A stretch of DNA of 64,000 bases. Source: Nocardioides sp. L-11A. Its GTDB lineage: Bacteria; Actinomycetota; Actinomycetes; Propionibacteriales; Nocardioidaceae. The notes beneath the pieces are model-generated. The model ran no database searches. It had not been told where the DNA came from and saw only the letters and a list, made by a program, of their open reading frames with translations. Made by a program: the position numbers and the translations under genes. How positions within the stretch are numbered: the stretch's first letter is position 1; each line of letters opens with the position of its first letter. The stretch spans positions 3,224,001 to 3,288,000 of the forward strand of contig CP124680.1 of NCBI GenBank assembly GCA_029961745.1, read 5' to 3'. Below, piece after piece: positions 17,181-25,726 of the stretch.

Positions 17181-19364
17181 ATGCCCGTCCCGCCGAGCGC
17201 CCCGCGCCACCCCGTCACCACGACGCACCACGGCCACTCCCGCACCGACGAGTACGAGTGGCTGCGCGCCAAGGAGGACCCGGCGGTCATCGCGCACCTT
17301 GAGGCCGAGAACGCCTACACCCAGGAGCGCACCGCCCACCTCGCCGACCTGCGCGGCCGGATCTACGACGAGATCAAGGCCCGCACGCTGGAGACCGACC
17401 TCTCGGTGCCGACCCGGGTGCGCGGGTTCTGGTACTACGGACGCTCCTTCGAGGGCCGCCAGTACGGCGCCAGCTGCCGCGTCCCCGTGAGCGACCCGGA
17501 CGACTGGACGCCCCCGCAGCCCGCCGCCGACGCCCGCCCCGACCAGCCCGCCTTGCCCGGCGAAGAGGTGCTGCTCGACCTCGACGCGCTGGCCGAGGGC
17601 CACGAGTTCTTCAGCCTCGGCGGCTCCTCGGTCAGCCCCGACGACCGGCTCCTCGCGTACGCCGTCGACGTGGTCGGCGACGAGCGCTACACCGTCCGCG
17701 TGCTCGACCTGGCCACCCGCGAGCTGCACGACGACGTGCTGACCGGCGTCATGGGCGGCGTCACCTGGGGCGACAGCACTGGTTCCGCGGGTGCGGACCA
17801 CTTCTACTACACGACCGTCGACGAGGCATGGCGTCCCGACAAGGTGTGGCGACACCGCCTCGGCACCGCGCAGGCCGACGACGAGCTGGTCTTCCACGAG
17901 CCCGACGGCCGGTACTTCGTGGGCGTCGGGCGTACCCGCAGCCGCCGGTACGTCATGATCGCGGCCAGCTCGAAGACGACCTCGGAGTTCCACGTCCTCG
18001 ACGCCGCCGACCCGCAGGCGCAGCCGGTCTGCTTCGCCGCGCGCACCGACGGCGTGGAGTACTCCCTCGAGCACGCGGTCGTCGGCGGCGAGGACCGGTT
18101 CCTCGTGCTGCACAACGCGACCGGCCCGGAGTTCGAGCTCGGCCATGCGCCCGCCGTACCCACGGCGCCGGCCGACTGGCGGCCGCTGCTCCCGCACGAC
18201 CTCGCGGTGCGCCTGGAGGACGTCGACGCCTTCGCCGGCCACCTGGTCGTCCAGCAGCGCAGCGGCGGCAGCAGCCAGGTCCGGATCCTCGACCTCGGCG
18301 ACGACCCGGAGAGCCCGGTGACGGGCGACCGGTTCGTGGAGTTCCCCGGCGAGCTCGCCACGGTGGGCGCCGGCAGCAACCCGGCCTTCGAGCAGCCGAC
18401 CATCCGGGTCGGCATGACCAGTCTCGCCCGGCCCTCGGCCGTCTACGACCACGACCTGCGCACCGGCGAGCTGGTGCTGCGCAAGCAGGCGCCGGTCCTC
18501 GGCGGCTACGACCCGGACGCCTACGAGGAGCACCGACTCTGGGCGCCCTCGGTCGACGGCGTCGAGGTGCCGATCTCCCTGGTCGTCCGCAAGGGTGCGC
18601 GGGGCGCGAGCGGGACCGACCCAGTGCCCGTCCACCTCTATGGGTACGGTGCCTACGAGGCGTCGATCGACCCCTACTTCGCGGTCGCCCGGCTCTCGCT
18701 GCTCGACCGCGGCGGCGCGTTCGCGATCGCCCATGTCCGAGGCGGCGGCGAGATGGGCCGGCACTGGTACGACGACGGGAAGCTGGCGCACAAGCAGCAC
18801 ACCTTCGACGACTTCATCGCCGCGGCCCGCCACCTGGTGGCGGCCGGCTGGACCACGCCCGAGCGGATCGTCGCGGAGGGCGCCAGCGCCGGTGGCCTGC
18901 TCATCGGCGCGGTCGCCAACCAGGCGCCCGAGGCGTTCGGCGGGTTCGTGGCCGGCGTGCCGTTCGTCGACACCCTCACCACCATGCTCGACGCGACGCT
19001 CCCCCTGACCGTCCCCGAGTACGACGAGTGGGGCAACCCGAGCGACGACCCGGTCGCCTACGAGCGGATCGCCGGCTACGCGCCGTACGAGAACGTCGCC
19101 GACCTGCCCTATCCGCCGATCCTGGCCGAGACCTCCCTGAACGACACCCGGGTCCTCTACGTCGAGCCGGCGAAGTGGGTCGCGCGGCTGCGGGAGCGGG
19201 CGCCACGGGCCGAGGTGCTGTTGCGCACCGAGATGGCGGCCGGTCACGGTGGCGTCTCGGGCCGCTACCGGGCGTGGGAGGACCGCGCCTTCTCGCTCGC
19301 GTGGATCCTGGACCGCCTCGGCCTGGCCCAGGCGGAGCCGGCCGGCTCCGGGCCCGCAAGTTGA
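17181..19364 (+). CDS. ptrB: S9 family oligopeptidase (oligopeptidase B-like)
   Basis: A 727-residue prolyl-oligopeptidase family serine peptidase. An N-terminal beta-propeller (from HSRTDEYEWLRAKEDPAVIAHLEAEN) precedes the alpha/beta-hydrolase domain with Ser569 in EGASAGG, Asp655 in LNDTRVLYVEP and His689 in MAAGHGG. These enzymes cleave short peptides in the cytosol; the trypsin-like oligopeptidase B subfamily cuts after Arg/Lys. Length fits (about 690-730). TAGCGT at 17168-17173, which includes the dinB stop codon, lies seven bases before the ATG, so it may have its own leaderless promoter. Confidence 0.93.
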   Translation: MPVPPSAPRHPVTTTHHGHSRTDEYEWLRAKEDPAVIAHLEAENAYTQERTAHLADLRGRIYDEIKARTLETDLSVPTRVRGFWYYGRSFEGRQYGASCRVPVSDPDDWTPPQPAADARPDQPALPGEEVLLDLDALAEGHEFFSLGGSSVSPDDRLLAYAVDVVGDERYTVRVLDLATRELHDDVLTGVMGGVTWGDSTGSAGADHFYYTTVDEAWRPDKVWRHRLGTAQADDELVFHEPDGRYFVGVGRTRSRRYVMIAASSKTTSEFHVLDAADPQAQPVCFAARTDGVEYSLEHAVVGGEDRFLVLHNATGPEFELGHAPAVPTAPADWRPLLPHDLAVRLEDVDAFAGHLVVQQRSGGSSQVRILDLGDDPESPVTGDRFVEFPGELATVGAGSNPAFEQPTIRVGMTSLARPSAVYDHDLRTGELVLRKQAPVLGGYDPDAYEEHRLWAPSVDGVEVPISLVVRKGARGASGTDPVPVHLYGYGAYEASIDPYFAVARLSLLDRGGAFAIAHVRGGGEMGRHWYDDGKLAHKQHTFDDFIAAARHLVAAGWTTPERIVAEGASAGGLLIGAVANQAPEAFGGFVAGVPFVDTLTTMLDATLPLTVPEYDEWGNPSDDPVAYERIAGYAPYENVADLPYPPILAETSLNDTRVLYVEPAKWVARLRERAPRAEVLLRTEMAAGHGGVSGRYRAWEDRAFSLAWILDRLGLAQAEPAGSGPAS

Positions 19365-19448
19365 GAACTCCCTGAGATTCGCCGCTCGGCGCAACTTCTG
19401 CTGGTTCCCGGACGTCAAAGCCGATGAGAGCAACACCGAAGGTCCTGG

Positions 19449-19474
19449 GGAATCCCGGGTACCTCCCCGGTGTT
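19449..19474 (+). promoter_or_regulatory. SigR/SigH-type promoter of sigB
   Basis: GGAAT (19449-19453) and GTT (19472-19474) are separated by exactly 18 bases, matching the GGAAT-N18-GTT consensus of the thiol-oxidative-stress sigma factors SigR (Streptomyces) and SigH (mycobacteria). Transcription would start near 19481, leaving a leader of roughly 45 bases before the sigma gene at 19526. In mycobacteria sigB is a known target of SigH and SigE, so the arrangement makes biological sense. Confidence 0.75.
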
Positions 19475-19525
19475 GGAACCACAGGTGCGGAGGGCTTCCA
19501 CCGCACGGGCGAAGGAGGGACCGCG

Positions 19526-20500
19526 ATGACGACCACGATGACGAGGCCGGCGAGCACGAAGCGGAACACCGGGCGGGAGATCGAGGGCCGCGACAGCGTC
19601 GGTCTGTACCTCGACGAGATCGCCCGCACTCCCCTGCTGGACGCGGCACGGGAGGTCGAGCTCGCGAAGGCGATCGAGGCCGGCCTGTACGCCGAGCACC
19701 TCCTCGCCGAGGGTCGGATCGGCCGCCGAAAGGGGGGCGCGCCCAAGCAGGCCAACGAGGCCGAGCTGGAGTGGATCGCCGAGGAGGGCCGCAAGGCGGT
19801 CACCGAGTTCATCAACGCGAACCTGCGCCTCGTGGTCTCCATCGCCCGCAAGTACGGTCGGGCCCAGATGCCGATGCTCGACCTGATCCAGGAGGGCAAC
19901 ACCGGCCTGATCCGCGCGGTCGAGAAGTTCGACTACGCGAAGGGCTACAAGTTCTCCACCTACGCCACCTGGTGGGTCCGGCAGGCCATCACCCGGGGCA
20001 TCGCCCAGCAGGCGCGCGTCGTCCGGCTGCCGGTCCACGTGGTCGAGGAGCTCAACCAGGTCGGCGGCGCCCGCCGTACCCTCGAGCGTCAGCTGGGCCG
20101 CGACCCGGAGCCGGCCGAGATCGCCGCCGAGCTCGGCCTCGAGGTCGACCGGGTCCTCGACCTGATGGCGTGGGGCCGTGAGCACGTCAGCCTCGACACA
20201 CCGGTCGACGAGGACGGCGACACCTCGCTCGGCGACCTGATGGCGCAGGAGACGGCACCGGGTCCCGACCTGACCGTCCTCGACGTCGAGGCCCGCGACC
20301 GGCTCAACACGCTGGTCGACCAGCTCGACCCGCGGGCGGCCGACATCATCCGCTCCCGCTACGGCCTCACCGACGGCCGACAGCACAAGCTCGCCGACAT
20401 CGGCGTCAAGCACGGCATCTCGGCCGAGCGCGTGCGCCAGCTGGAGCGGGAGGCGCTGCAGAAGCTGCGCCGACTCGGCGACCCGGACATGGCCGCCTGA
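19526..20500 (+). CDS. sigB: RNA polymerase sigma factor, SigB-type (group 2)
   Basis: A 324-residue sigma-70 factor lacking the long region 1.1 of the primary sigma. Region 1.2 is DSVGLYLDEIARTPLL (about residues 24-40), region 2 is LVVSIARKYGRAQMPMLDLIQEGN ... GYKFSTYATWWVRQAI, region 3 follows, and region 4 has the helix-turn-helix LADIGVKHGISAERVRQLEREALQKLRRL. Length and features match SigB/HrdD-type general stress sigma factors of Actinobacteria. A GAAGGAGGGA ribosome binding site (19511-19520) fixes the ATG. A SigR/SigH-type promoter lies upstream and a strong hairpin downstream at 20548-20574. Confidence 0.93.
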   Translation: MTTTMTRPASTKRNTGREIEGRDSVGLYLDEIARTPLLDAAREVELAKAIEAGLYAEHLLAEGRIGRRKGGAPKQANEAELEWIAEEGRKAVTEFINANLRLVVSIARKYGRAQMPMLDLIQEGNTGLIRAVEKFDYAKGYKFSTYATWWVRQAITRGIAQQARVVRLPVHVVEELNQVGGARRTLERQLGRDPEPAEIAAELGLEVDRVLDLMAWGREHVSLDTPVDEDGDTSLGDLMAQETAPGPDLTVLDVEARDRLNTLVDQLDPRAADIIRSRYGLTDGRQHKLADIGVKHGISAERVRQLEREALQKLRRLGDPDMAA

Positions 20501-20661
20501 GCCTGGGTCCGCACCACCTGCTCGCCGAGCACGAAGGTTCTGGGGGCGGCCACGGGCGCACTGCGCCCGTGGCCATCCAGGACCATCATCTGGAAGGTCA
20601 CCAGGCCGGCCAGCACGGCGACGTAGAGCATGACGAAGTGCCGATGCCTCGATCCGGCCAT
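20359..20661 (-). CDS. doubtful small membrane ORF antisense to the sigB 3' end
   Basis: The 385-base gap between sigB and coaE has no recognisable gene. The best candidate is this leftward frame of 100 codons, MAGSRHRHFVMLYVAVLAGLV, with one hydrophobic helix and a GAGGGAG stretch about 9 bases before its ATG. Against it: half the frame runs antisense through sigB, its sequence there is unlike a protein (Ser/Arg-rich), and it contains a perfect hairpin that looks like the sigB terminator. I list it so that the gap is described, not as a likely gene. Confidence 0.2.
   Translation of the reverse strand: MAGSRHRHFVMLYVAVLAGLVTFQMMVLDGHGRSAPVAAPRTFVLGEQVVRTQAQAAMSGSPSRRSFCSASRSSWRTRSAEMPCLTPMSASLCCRPSVRP
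20548..20574 (+). terminator. hairpin downstream of sigB
   Basis: GGCCACGGGCG (20548-20558) and CGCCCGTGGCC (20564-20574) are perfectly complementary, giving an 11-base-pair stem with a CACTG loop, 48 bases after the sigB stop. There is no T tract, as is usual for actinobacterial hairpin terminators. It probably ends sigB transcription. Confidence 0.6.
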
Positions 20662-20885
20662 GACAACGGTCTCCCTCACCCTGCGGTCGGCGCGCGCCCG
20701 AGCAGCCCGCCGCGCGACGCTCACCCCTGAGGCGATCGCACGACGGGCCACTCGGCATGCCCGCCGGTGGTGACTCCCGATGGCGCGGTGTCGAGTCCGC
20801 GCCACCGCCGACGAGCCCTCGGAGTAGACCACGCCCGTCGCGGGGTTGGGGACGATCCGGGCGTCCTTTGTGCCCTGCTTGACAA

Positions 20886-21494
20886 CTATTGGTCGAGATC
20901 GGGCGTTTGTCCCGGGGCCAGCTGGGCGAAGACCTCCGTCACCCGTCGCCGCAGCTCCTCGCGGGACCCCGTGTTCTCGATCAGGTACGTCGCCACGGCG
21001 CGCCGCTGCTCGCGGGTCGCCTGGGCGGCGATCCGGGCGCGGGCATCCTCCTCGGTCCAGCCGCGGTCGCGGACCATCCGCTCGACCTGCAGCTCCTCGG
21101 GCACGTCGACCACGATGACCGCGTCGAACTCCCCGGCACGTCCCGACTCCACCAGCAGCGGGATGTCGTGGACCACGATCCCGTCGCTGGGCGCGGCGGC
21201 CTCCAGCTCGGCGTACCGCTCGAAGACGAGGGGGTGCACGATGCCCTCCAGCAGCCGGCGCTGAGCCTCGTCACCGAAGACCAAGGCGCCCATCCGCGGC
21301 CGGTCCAGCTCGCCCTCGGGCGTCAGCATCTCGGGCCCGAAGGCCGCGACCACGGCCGCGAGCCCGGGCGTGCCCCTGGCCACGACCTCGCGCGCGATCT
21401 GGTCGGCGTCGATGACGACCGCCCCCAGCTCACGCAGGATCGACGACACGGTGCTCTTCCCCGAGGCGATCCCCCCGGTCAGTCCGACGCGCAC
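20886..21494 (-). CDS. coaE: dephospho-CoA kinase
   Basis: A 202-residue P-loop kinase that phosphorylates the ribose 3'-OH of dephospho-CoA, the last step of CoA synthesis. It starts [20 protein letters not shown] (Walker A residues 7-15), has DADQIAREV, and [12 protein letters not shown] typical of CoaE. Many actinobacterial CoaE proteins carry an extra C-terminal UPF0157 domain; this one does not and is of ordinary bacterial length. The GTG start follows TAGGGT (21501-21506) by exactly six bases, so the message is likely leaderless, and its -10 shares two bases with that of the divergent synthetase gene. Confidence 0.95.
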   Translation of the reverse strand: MRVGLTGGIASGKSTVSSILRELGAVVIDADQIAREVVARGTPGLAAVVAAFGPEMLTPEGELDRPRMGALVFGDEAQRRLLEGIVHPLVFERYAELEAAAPSDGIVVHDIPLLVESGRAGEFDAVIVVDVPEELQVERMVRDRGWTEEDARARIAAQATREQRRAVATYLIENTGSREELRRRVTEVFAQLAPGQTPDLDQ

Positions 21495-21500
21495 ACGCGG

Positions 21501-21510
21501 ACCCTACTGT
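21501..21510. promoter_or_regulatory. overlapping divergent -10 elements of coaE and the acyl-CoA synthetase gene
   Basis: The ten bases ACCCTACTGT contain TAGGGT for the leftward coaE (21506-21501) and TACTGT for the rightward synthetase gene (21505-21510). Each is exactly six bases from its GTG start, and they share the central TA. Two polymerases cannot open both at once, so the promoters should be mutually exclusive. The shared step is CoA: one gene finishes CoA, the other consumes it. Confidence 0.6.
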
Positions 21511-21516
21511 GAGGGC

Positions 21517-22755
21517 GTGCCGAACCAACGGGTCGCCCTGCTCCTTCCGGGTTCCCACGCGTACGTCGACGCGGTGCTCCGGATGCTCACCGCCGGAGTG
21601 TTCCCCATCCCGCTGGACCCGCGGCTGACGCCCGGTGAGCAGGAGCGGATCCTCGCCGGCCTGGAGCCGTCGGTCGTGGTGCGCAGCGAGGACGAGCTCG
21701 CGGCGGTCGTCGCGGCCCTCCCACCGGCCGGGCTGCCGCTGGGTCGGCCGATGCACTGCACGAGCGGAACGACCGGCGTGCCGAAGGGCGTCTTCTCAGG
21801 GCTGCTGTCCCCGGCCGACGCGGCGGCCCTGGTCGCCGAGGAGCGCGAGCTGTGGGACCTCGGCCCCGACGACGTCAACCTCGTGCTGAGCCCGCTCTAC
21901 CACTCCGCGCCGCTCCGCTTCGCGATCGGCACGATCCTCGCGGGCGGCCGGATCGTGATCCCCGGCCCCTTCGACCCGGCGGCCGTGACCGCGGCGATCG
22001 AGGCCGAGCGGCCCACCACGATGTTCTGCGTGCCGACCCATCTGCAGCGCCTCTTCGCGCACTGGGACGAGCACGGCCGGCCCGACCTCTCCTGCTTCCG
22101 GCTCGTCGCGCACGCCGGGGCGCCGTGCCCGACCGACCTCAAGCACCGCCTCGTCGAGGCGTTCCCGGACGGCTCGACCTGGGAGTTCTACGGCTCGACC
22201 GAAGGCCAGTTCACCGCGTGCCGCAGCGAGGAGTGGCTGGCCCGTCCCGGCACCGTCGGCCGGGCCCGGCCGGGCCGCACACTGAGCACCGATCCCGACG
22301 GCACGATCTGGTGCACGGTGCCGCCGTTCGCGCGGTTCAGCTACTTCGGGGCGCCGGAGAAGACCGCCGCCGCCTGGCGGGATACGCCCGAGGGGCCGGC
22401 GTTCACGGTCGGGGACCTCGGGCGTCTGGACGCCGACGGCTACCTCTACCTCGACGGACGCCGCGAGGACCTGATCATCAGCGGCGGCGTCAACGTCTAC
22501 CCGACCGAGGTGGAGCAGGTCCTCGGCACCTGCCCCGGCGTCACCGACGTCGCCGTCTACGGCGTCGACGACCCCGCGTGGGGTCAGCGGGTCCGCGCCG
22601 CCGTGGTGGTCGGTGCCGGCGGACCCGCCGAGGAGGATCTCCGGGCCTTCGCCCGTGAGCGGCTGGCACCGCCGAAGCGGCCCAAGGAGTACGCCTTCGT
22701 CGATCAGCTCCCCCGCACCCTGACCGGCAAGATCCGGCGGACCGAGCTCGGCTAG
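21517..22755 (+). CDS. AMP-binding acyl-CoA synthetase-like protein (short)
   Basis: A 412-residue member of the ANL superfamily that adenylates a carboxylic acid. The P-loop CTSGTTGVPKG is at 81-91, followed by YGSTEGQ, GDLGRLDADGYLYLDGRREDLIISGG (A8 hinge) and the catalytic lysine near the end in LTGKIRRTELG. It lacks roughly the first 80-100 residues of ordinary acyl-CoA synthetases: the P-loop normally lies near residue 160-200. No frame upstream supplies them, since TACTGT (21505-21510) six bases before the GTG and the divergent coaE fix the start. The substrate is unknown. Its stop overlaps the pucR stop by four bases (convergent). Confidence 0.88.
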   Translation: MPNQRVALLLPGSHAYVDAVLRMLTAGVFPIPLDPRLTPGEQERILAGLEPSVVVRSEDELAAVVAALPPAGLPLGRPMHCTSGTTGVPKGVFSGLLSPADAAALVAEERELWDLGPDDVNLVLSPLYHSAPLRFAIGTILAGGRIVIPGPFDPAAVTAAIEAERPTTMFCVPTHLQRLFAHWDEHGRPDLSCFRLVAHAGAPCPTDLKHRLVEAFPDGSTWEFYGSTEGQFTACRSEEWLARPGTVGRARPGRTLSTDPDGTIWCTVPPFARFSYFGAPEKTAAAWRDTPEGPAFTVGDLGRLDADGYLYLDGRREDLIISGGVNVYPTEVEQVLGTCPGVTDVAVYGVDDPAWGQRVRAAVVVGAGGPAEEDLRAFARERLAPPKRPKEYAFVDQLPRTLTGKIRRTELG

Positions 22756-24242
22756 TCCTGGTCGGCGGCCAGCTCGAGCGCCAGCCAGGCCGCGACCCGC
22801 GCGGCCGGGTCGTCGAGGTCGAGGCCGGCCAGCCGCTCGATCTCGGCCAGCCGGTTGCGCACCGTGTTGCGGTGGACCCCGAGGTCGTCGGCGACGGCTC
22901 CGCGCGAGCCGTGGTGCCGCAGGAAGGCGGCCAGGGTGGTCCGCTGCTCCCCGTCGAGCGGGGCGAGCAGGCTCGCGGCGTACTCCCGGCCGAGGGCCTC
23001 GGGCACCAGCGCGAGCGGCCCGGCGTCGGCGACGTCCTCCCAGCGGCGCACCGGACTGGCACCGGTCGTGCGGTCGAGGGCGTGCCCCGCGGACTCGGCG
23101 CTGCGGCGGGCGTCGCCCGCCGCCGTGACCCGGCCGACGCCGGCGCGCAGCCCGGACGACGTGACGACGTCGAGCACGGCCGCGACCCGGGCGGGTGCGG
23201 CGACGGCGACCAGCTCCGTGTCGACCAGACCGGCCAGGACACCCGCGTCGGTGAGCTCGTCCTCCAGCCGGTCGAGGGCATCACCGAGCGCGTCCTCCGG
23301 GCCGCTCATCCGCAGCACCCGCAGCCGCTCGGGCACCGCGCGGCCGCCCTCCGCGGCGTCGAGCAGGACCTCGGCCGAACGGAGGTCCCCGGCGAGCAGC
23401 AGCTCGAGGGCCCGGCTCAGCAGTCTCCGCTCGGCGGAACGACGCTCGGCCCGACGCTCGACGGCCAGGCTGAGCAGCACGGCGGCGGTGCTGATCGCCG
23501 CGCGCAGCGGGTCGCCGAGACCGCTCGGCGCGGCGACGGCGAGATAGTGCTCGGGCCGCCCGGCCAGCCCGATCGGCCGGACCACGGTGGCGACCTGGCC
23601 GTGGGCCGTGCTCACGACGGTGCTCGACACGGCGCCGAGGCCCTGGCCGCGGATGCCGGCCACCTCGGTCCGCACCAGGGCGAGGTTCAGGCGCTCCGGG
23701 CGCACGCCGAACGGTCCCTCCTCGGGCTCACCGTCGCGATGCACCAGCGCCACCGCGCCGTCGAGCAGCTGGGCCAGCCGCTCCAGCAGTGGGCGCAGGT
23801 CGAGGCCGAGGGCCGCCTGGGTCAGCCGGCGCTGCAGGTCGAGCGCCAGCCGGGTCGCCGCGGCCTCCTGGTCCTGGAGCAGCTCGGCCGCGGCCCGCGA
23901 CACCGCGACGAAGTGGGTCTCGCGGGGCACCTCCAGCAGGGTCAGGCGGTGCGAGCGGCAGGCGGCGACCAGCCGGTCGGGCAGCCGGTCGTGGGTCAGG
24001 CCCACGCCCATCGCCAGGGCGGCGGCGCCCGCGGTGGCCAGTCGGGCGACGTACGGATCCCACTCGTCGCTCCAGCCGCGGGTGCCCAGGCCCGTGGTGA
24101 GCAGCAGCTCGCCGCCCTCGAGGTACGGCGTCGGGTCGGCCAGCTCGCTCGTCGCGACCCAGCGCAGCGGCGGGCCGGCCGCGTCGTGGACCGTGCGCAG
24201 GCCCAGGCCGGGCACCGTGACCAGGTCCGCCACTGTCACCAC
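22752..24242 (-). CDS. PucR family transcriptional regulator
   Basis: A 496-residue regulator. The N-terminal PucR domain (VADLVTVPGLGLRTVHDAAGPPLRWVATSELADPTPYLEGGELLLTTG) is followed by a central GAF/GGDEF-like region and a C-terminal PucR HTH (LAAFLRHHGSRGAVADDLGVHRNTVRNRLAEIERLAGLDLDDPAAR). PucR proteins sense metabolites of nitrogen catabolism (purines, GABA, polyamines). Being divergent from gabT-gdh-gabD, it most likely activates that operon in response to GABA or a related amine. The GTG at 24242 is chosen as the first codon before the conserved VADLV; a second GTG follows directly. A 9-base inverted repeat lies just upstream. Confidence 0.92.
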   Translation of the reverse strand: MVTVADLVTVPGLGLRTVHDAAGPPLRWVATSELADPTPYLEGGELLLTTGLGTRGWSDEWDPYVARLATAGAAALAMGVGLTHDRLPDRLVAACRSHRLTLLEVPRETHFVAVSRAAAELLQDQEAAATRLALDLQRRLTQAALGLDLRPLLERLAQLLDGAVALVHRDGEPEEGPFGVRPERLNLALVRTEVAGIRGQGLGAVSSTVVSTAHGQVATVVRPIGLAGRPEHYLAVAAPSGLGDPLRAAISTAAVLLSLAVERRAERRSAERRLLSRALELLLAGDLRSAEVLLDAAEGGRAVPERLRVLRMSGPEDALGDALDRLEDELTDAGVLAGLVDTELVAVAAPARVAAVLDVVTSSGLRAGVGRVTAAGDARRSAESAGHALDRTTGASPVRRWEDVADAGPLALVPEALGREYAASLLAPLDGEQRTTLAAFLRHHGSRGAVADDLGVHRNTVRNRLAEIERLAGLDLDDPAARVAAWLALELAADQD

Positions 24243-24253
24243 GGTGCGATTCT

Positions 24254-24281
24254 TGCACAATCGGCAAGTGCAGATTGTGCA
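24254..24281. promoter_or_regulatory. candidate PucR operator between pucR and gabT
   Basis: TGCACAATC (24254-24262) and GATTGTGCA (24273-24281) form a perfect 9-base inverted repeat with a 10-base spacer, so the half-sites are about two helical turns apart. It begins 12 bases upstream of the pucR start and about 90 bases before gabT. It is the only strong dyad in the divergent intergenic region, and therefore the likely binding site of the PucR regulator for the gab operon and itself. Confidence 0.65.
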
Positions 24282-24370
24282 CACTGGCGATAGCGGGCGA
24301 CCACGCGCCGTCCTACCTTCGTGACAGACGGCCCGGCGCCCCCGGGCACCCCTTCCACGGAGGACATCTG

Positions 24371-25726
24371 ATGAGCCAGCAGCCCACCGGCGGCCCCAGC
24401 ATCACGCAGGAGCGTCGCCTCGTCACCGCCATCCCCGGCCCGCGCTCGCTGGCGCTCGCCGAGCGCAAGGCCAAGGCCGTGGCGTCCGGTGTCGCGGTCG
24501 GCCTGCCGGTCCAGGTCGTCGCCGCCGGCGGCGGCATCCTGGTGGATGCCGACGGCAACCAGCTCATCGACCTCGGCTCCGGCATCGCCGTGACCACGGT
24601 CGGCAACAGCGCCCCGCGCGTGGTCGAGGCCGTGACCCGCCAGGTCGCCGAGTTCACCCACACCTGTTTCATGGTCACCCCCTACGAGGGCTACGTCGCC
24701 GTCGCCGAGAAGCTCAACGAGCTCACCCCCGGCACCCACGAGAAGCGCTCGGCGCTCTTCAACTCCGGCGCCGAGGCCGTCGAGAACGCGGTCAAGATCG
24801 CGCGCTCGGCCACCGGCAAGCAGTCGGTCGTCGTCTTCGACCACGCCTACCACGGCCGTACCAACCTCACGATGGCGATGACGGCGAAGAACATGCCATA
24901 CAAGAAGGGCTTCGGCCCGTTCGCCTCCGAGGTCTACCGCGCCCCGCTGTCCTACCCCTTCCGCGACGGCGGCCGGAGCGGTGCCGAGGCCGCCCGCGAG
25001 GCCATCGACGTCATCGAGAAGCAGGTCGGAGCCGACAACCTCGCCGCCGTCGTGATCGAGCCGATCCAGGGCGAGGGCGGCTTCATCGTGCCCGCCGACG
25101 GCTTCCTGCCGACCCTGGTCGCCTGGTGCCGCGACAACGGCGTCGTCTTCGTGGCCGACGAGGTGCAGACCGGTTTCGCCCGCACCGGCGAGCTGTTCGC
25201 GTGCGACCACGAGGGCGTCGTCCCCGACCTGATCGTCACCGCCAAGGGCATCGCCGGCGGCCTCCCGCTCGCGGCGGTCACCGGCCGTGCCGAGCTGATG
25301 GACGCCGCGCACCCCGGCGGACTCGGCGGCACGTACGGCGGCAACCCGCTCGCCTGCGCGGCCGCGCTCGCCGTCATCGAGACCATCGAGGCCGAGGGCC
25401 TGGTCGACCGCGCCCGGACCATCGGCAAGACCATGACCGAGCGGCTCGCCGCGCTGCAGGAGAGCGACCCGCGGATCGGCGAGGTCCGCGGGCGCGGCGC
25501 GATGATCGCCGTCGAGCTGGTCCGCGCCGGTACGACGGAGCCGGACGCCGACCTCACCAAGAAGGTCGCCGCCGCCGCCAACGCCCAGGGCATGGTCGTC
25601 CTGACCTGTGGCACCTACGGCAACGTGCTGCGCTTCCTGCCGCCGCTGTCGATGCCCGACCACCTCCTCGCCGAGGCCCTCGACCTGCTCGCCGAGATCT
25701 TCGCAGAGATCAGCCAGGAGAACTGA
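24371..25726 (+). CDS. gabT: 4-aminobutyrate--2-oxoglutarate transaminase
   Basis: A 451-residue class III PLP aminotransferase. Conserved parts: DADGNQLIDLGSGIAVTTVG, NSGAEAVENAVKIAR, FDHAYHGRTNLTMAMTAK, PIQGEGGFIVP, VADEVQTGFARTGELFACDHEG and the PLP lysine Lys292 in TAKGIAGGLPLAAV. GabT moves the amino group of GABA to 2-oxoglutarate, giving succinic semialdehyde and glutamate. The ATG at 24371 follows a GGAGGA ribosome binding site. It is the first gene of an operon with a glutamate-type dehydrogenase (1-base overlap) and gabD. A related omega-amino acid (5-aminovalerate) could also be a substrate. Confidence 0.93.
   Translation: MSQQPTGGPSITQERRLVTAIPGPRSLALAERKAKAVASGVAVGLPVQVVAAGGGILVDADGNQLIDLGSGIAVTTVGNSAPRVVEAVTRQVAEFTHTCFMVTPYEGYVAVAEKLNELTPGTHEKRSALFNSGAEAVENAVKIARSATGKQSVVVFDHAYHGRTNLTMAMTAKNMPYKKGFGPFASEVYRAPLSYPFRDGGRSGAEAAREAIDVIEKQVGADNLAAVVIEPIQGEGGFIVPADGFLPTLVAWCRDNGVVFVADEVQTGFARTGELFACDHEGVVPDLIVTAKGIAGGLPLAAVTGRAELMDAAHPGGLGGTYGGNPLACAAALAVIETIEAEGLVDRARTIGKTMTERLAALQESDPRIGEVRGRGAMIAVELVRAGTTEPDADLTKKVAAAANAQGMVVLTCGTYGNVLRFLPPLSMPDHLLAEALDLLAEIFAEISQEN

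Noticed and set aside
16725..19649. Open frame of about 970 codons on the - strand
   Set aside because: Antisense shadow of dinB and ptrB; no domains, biased composition.
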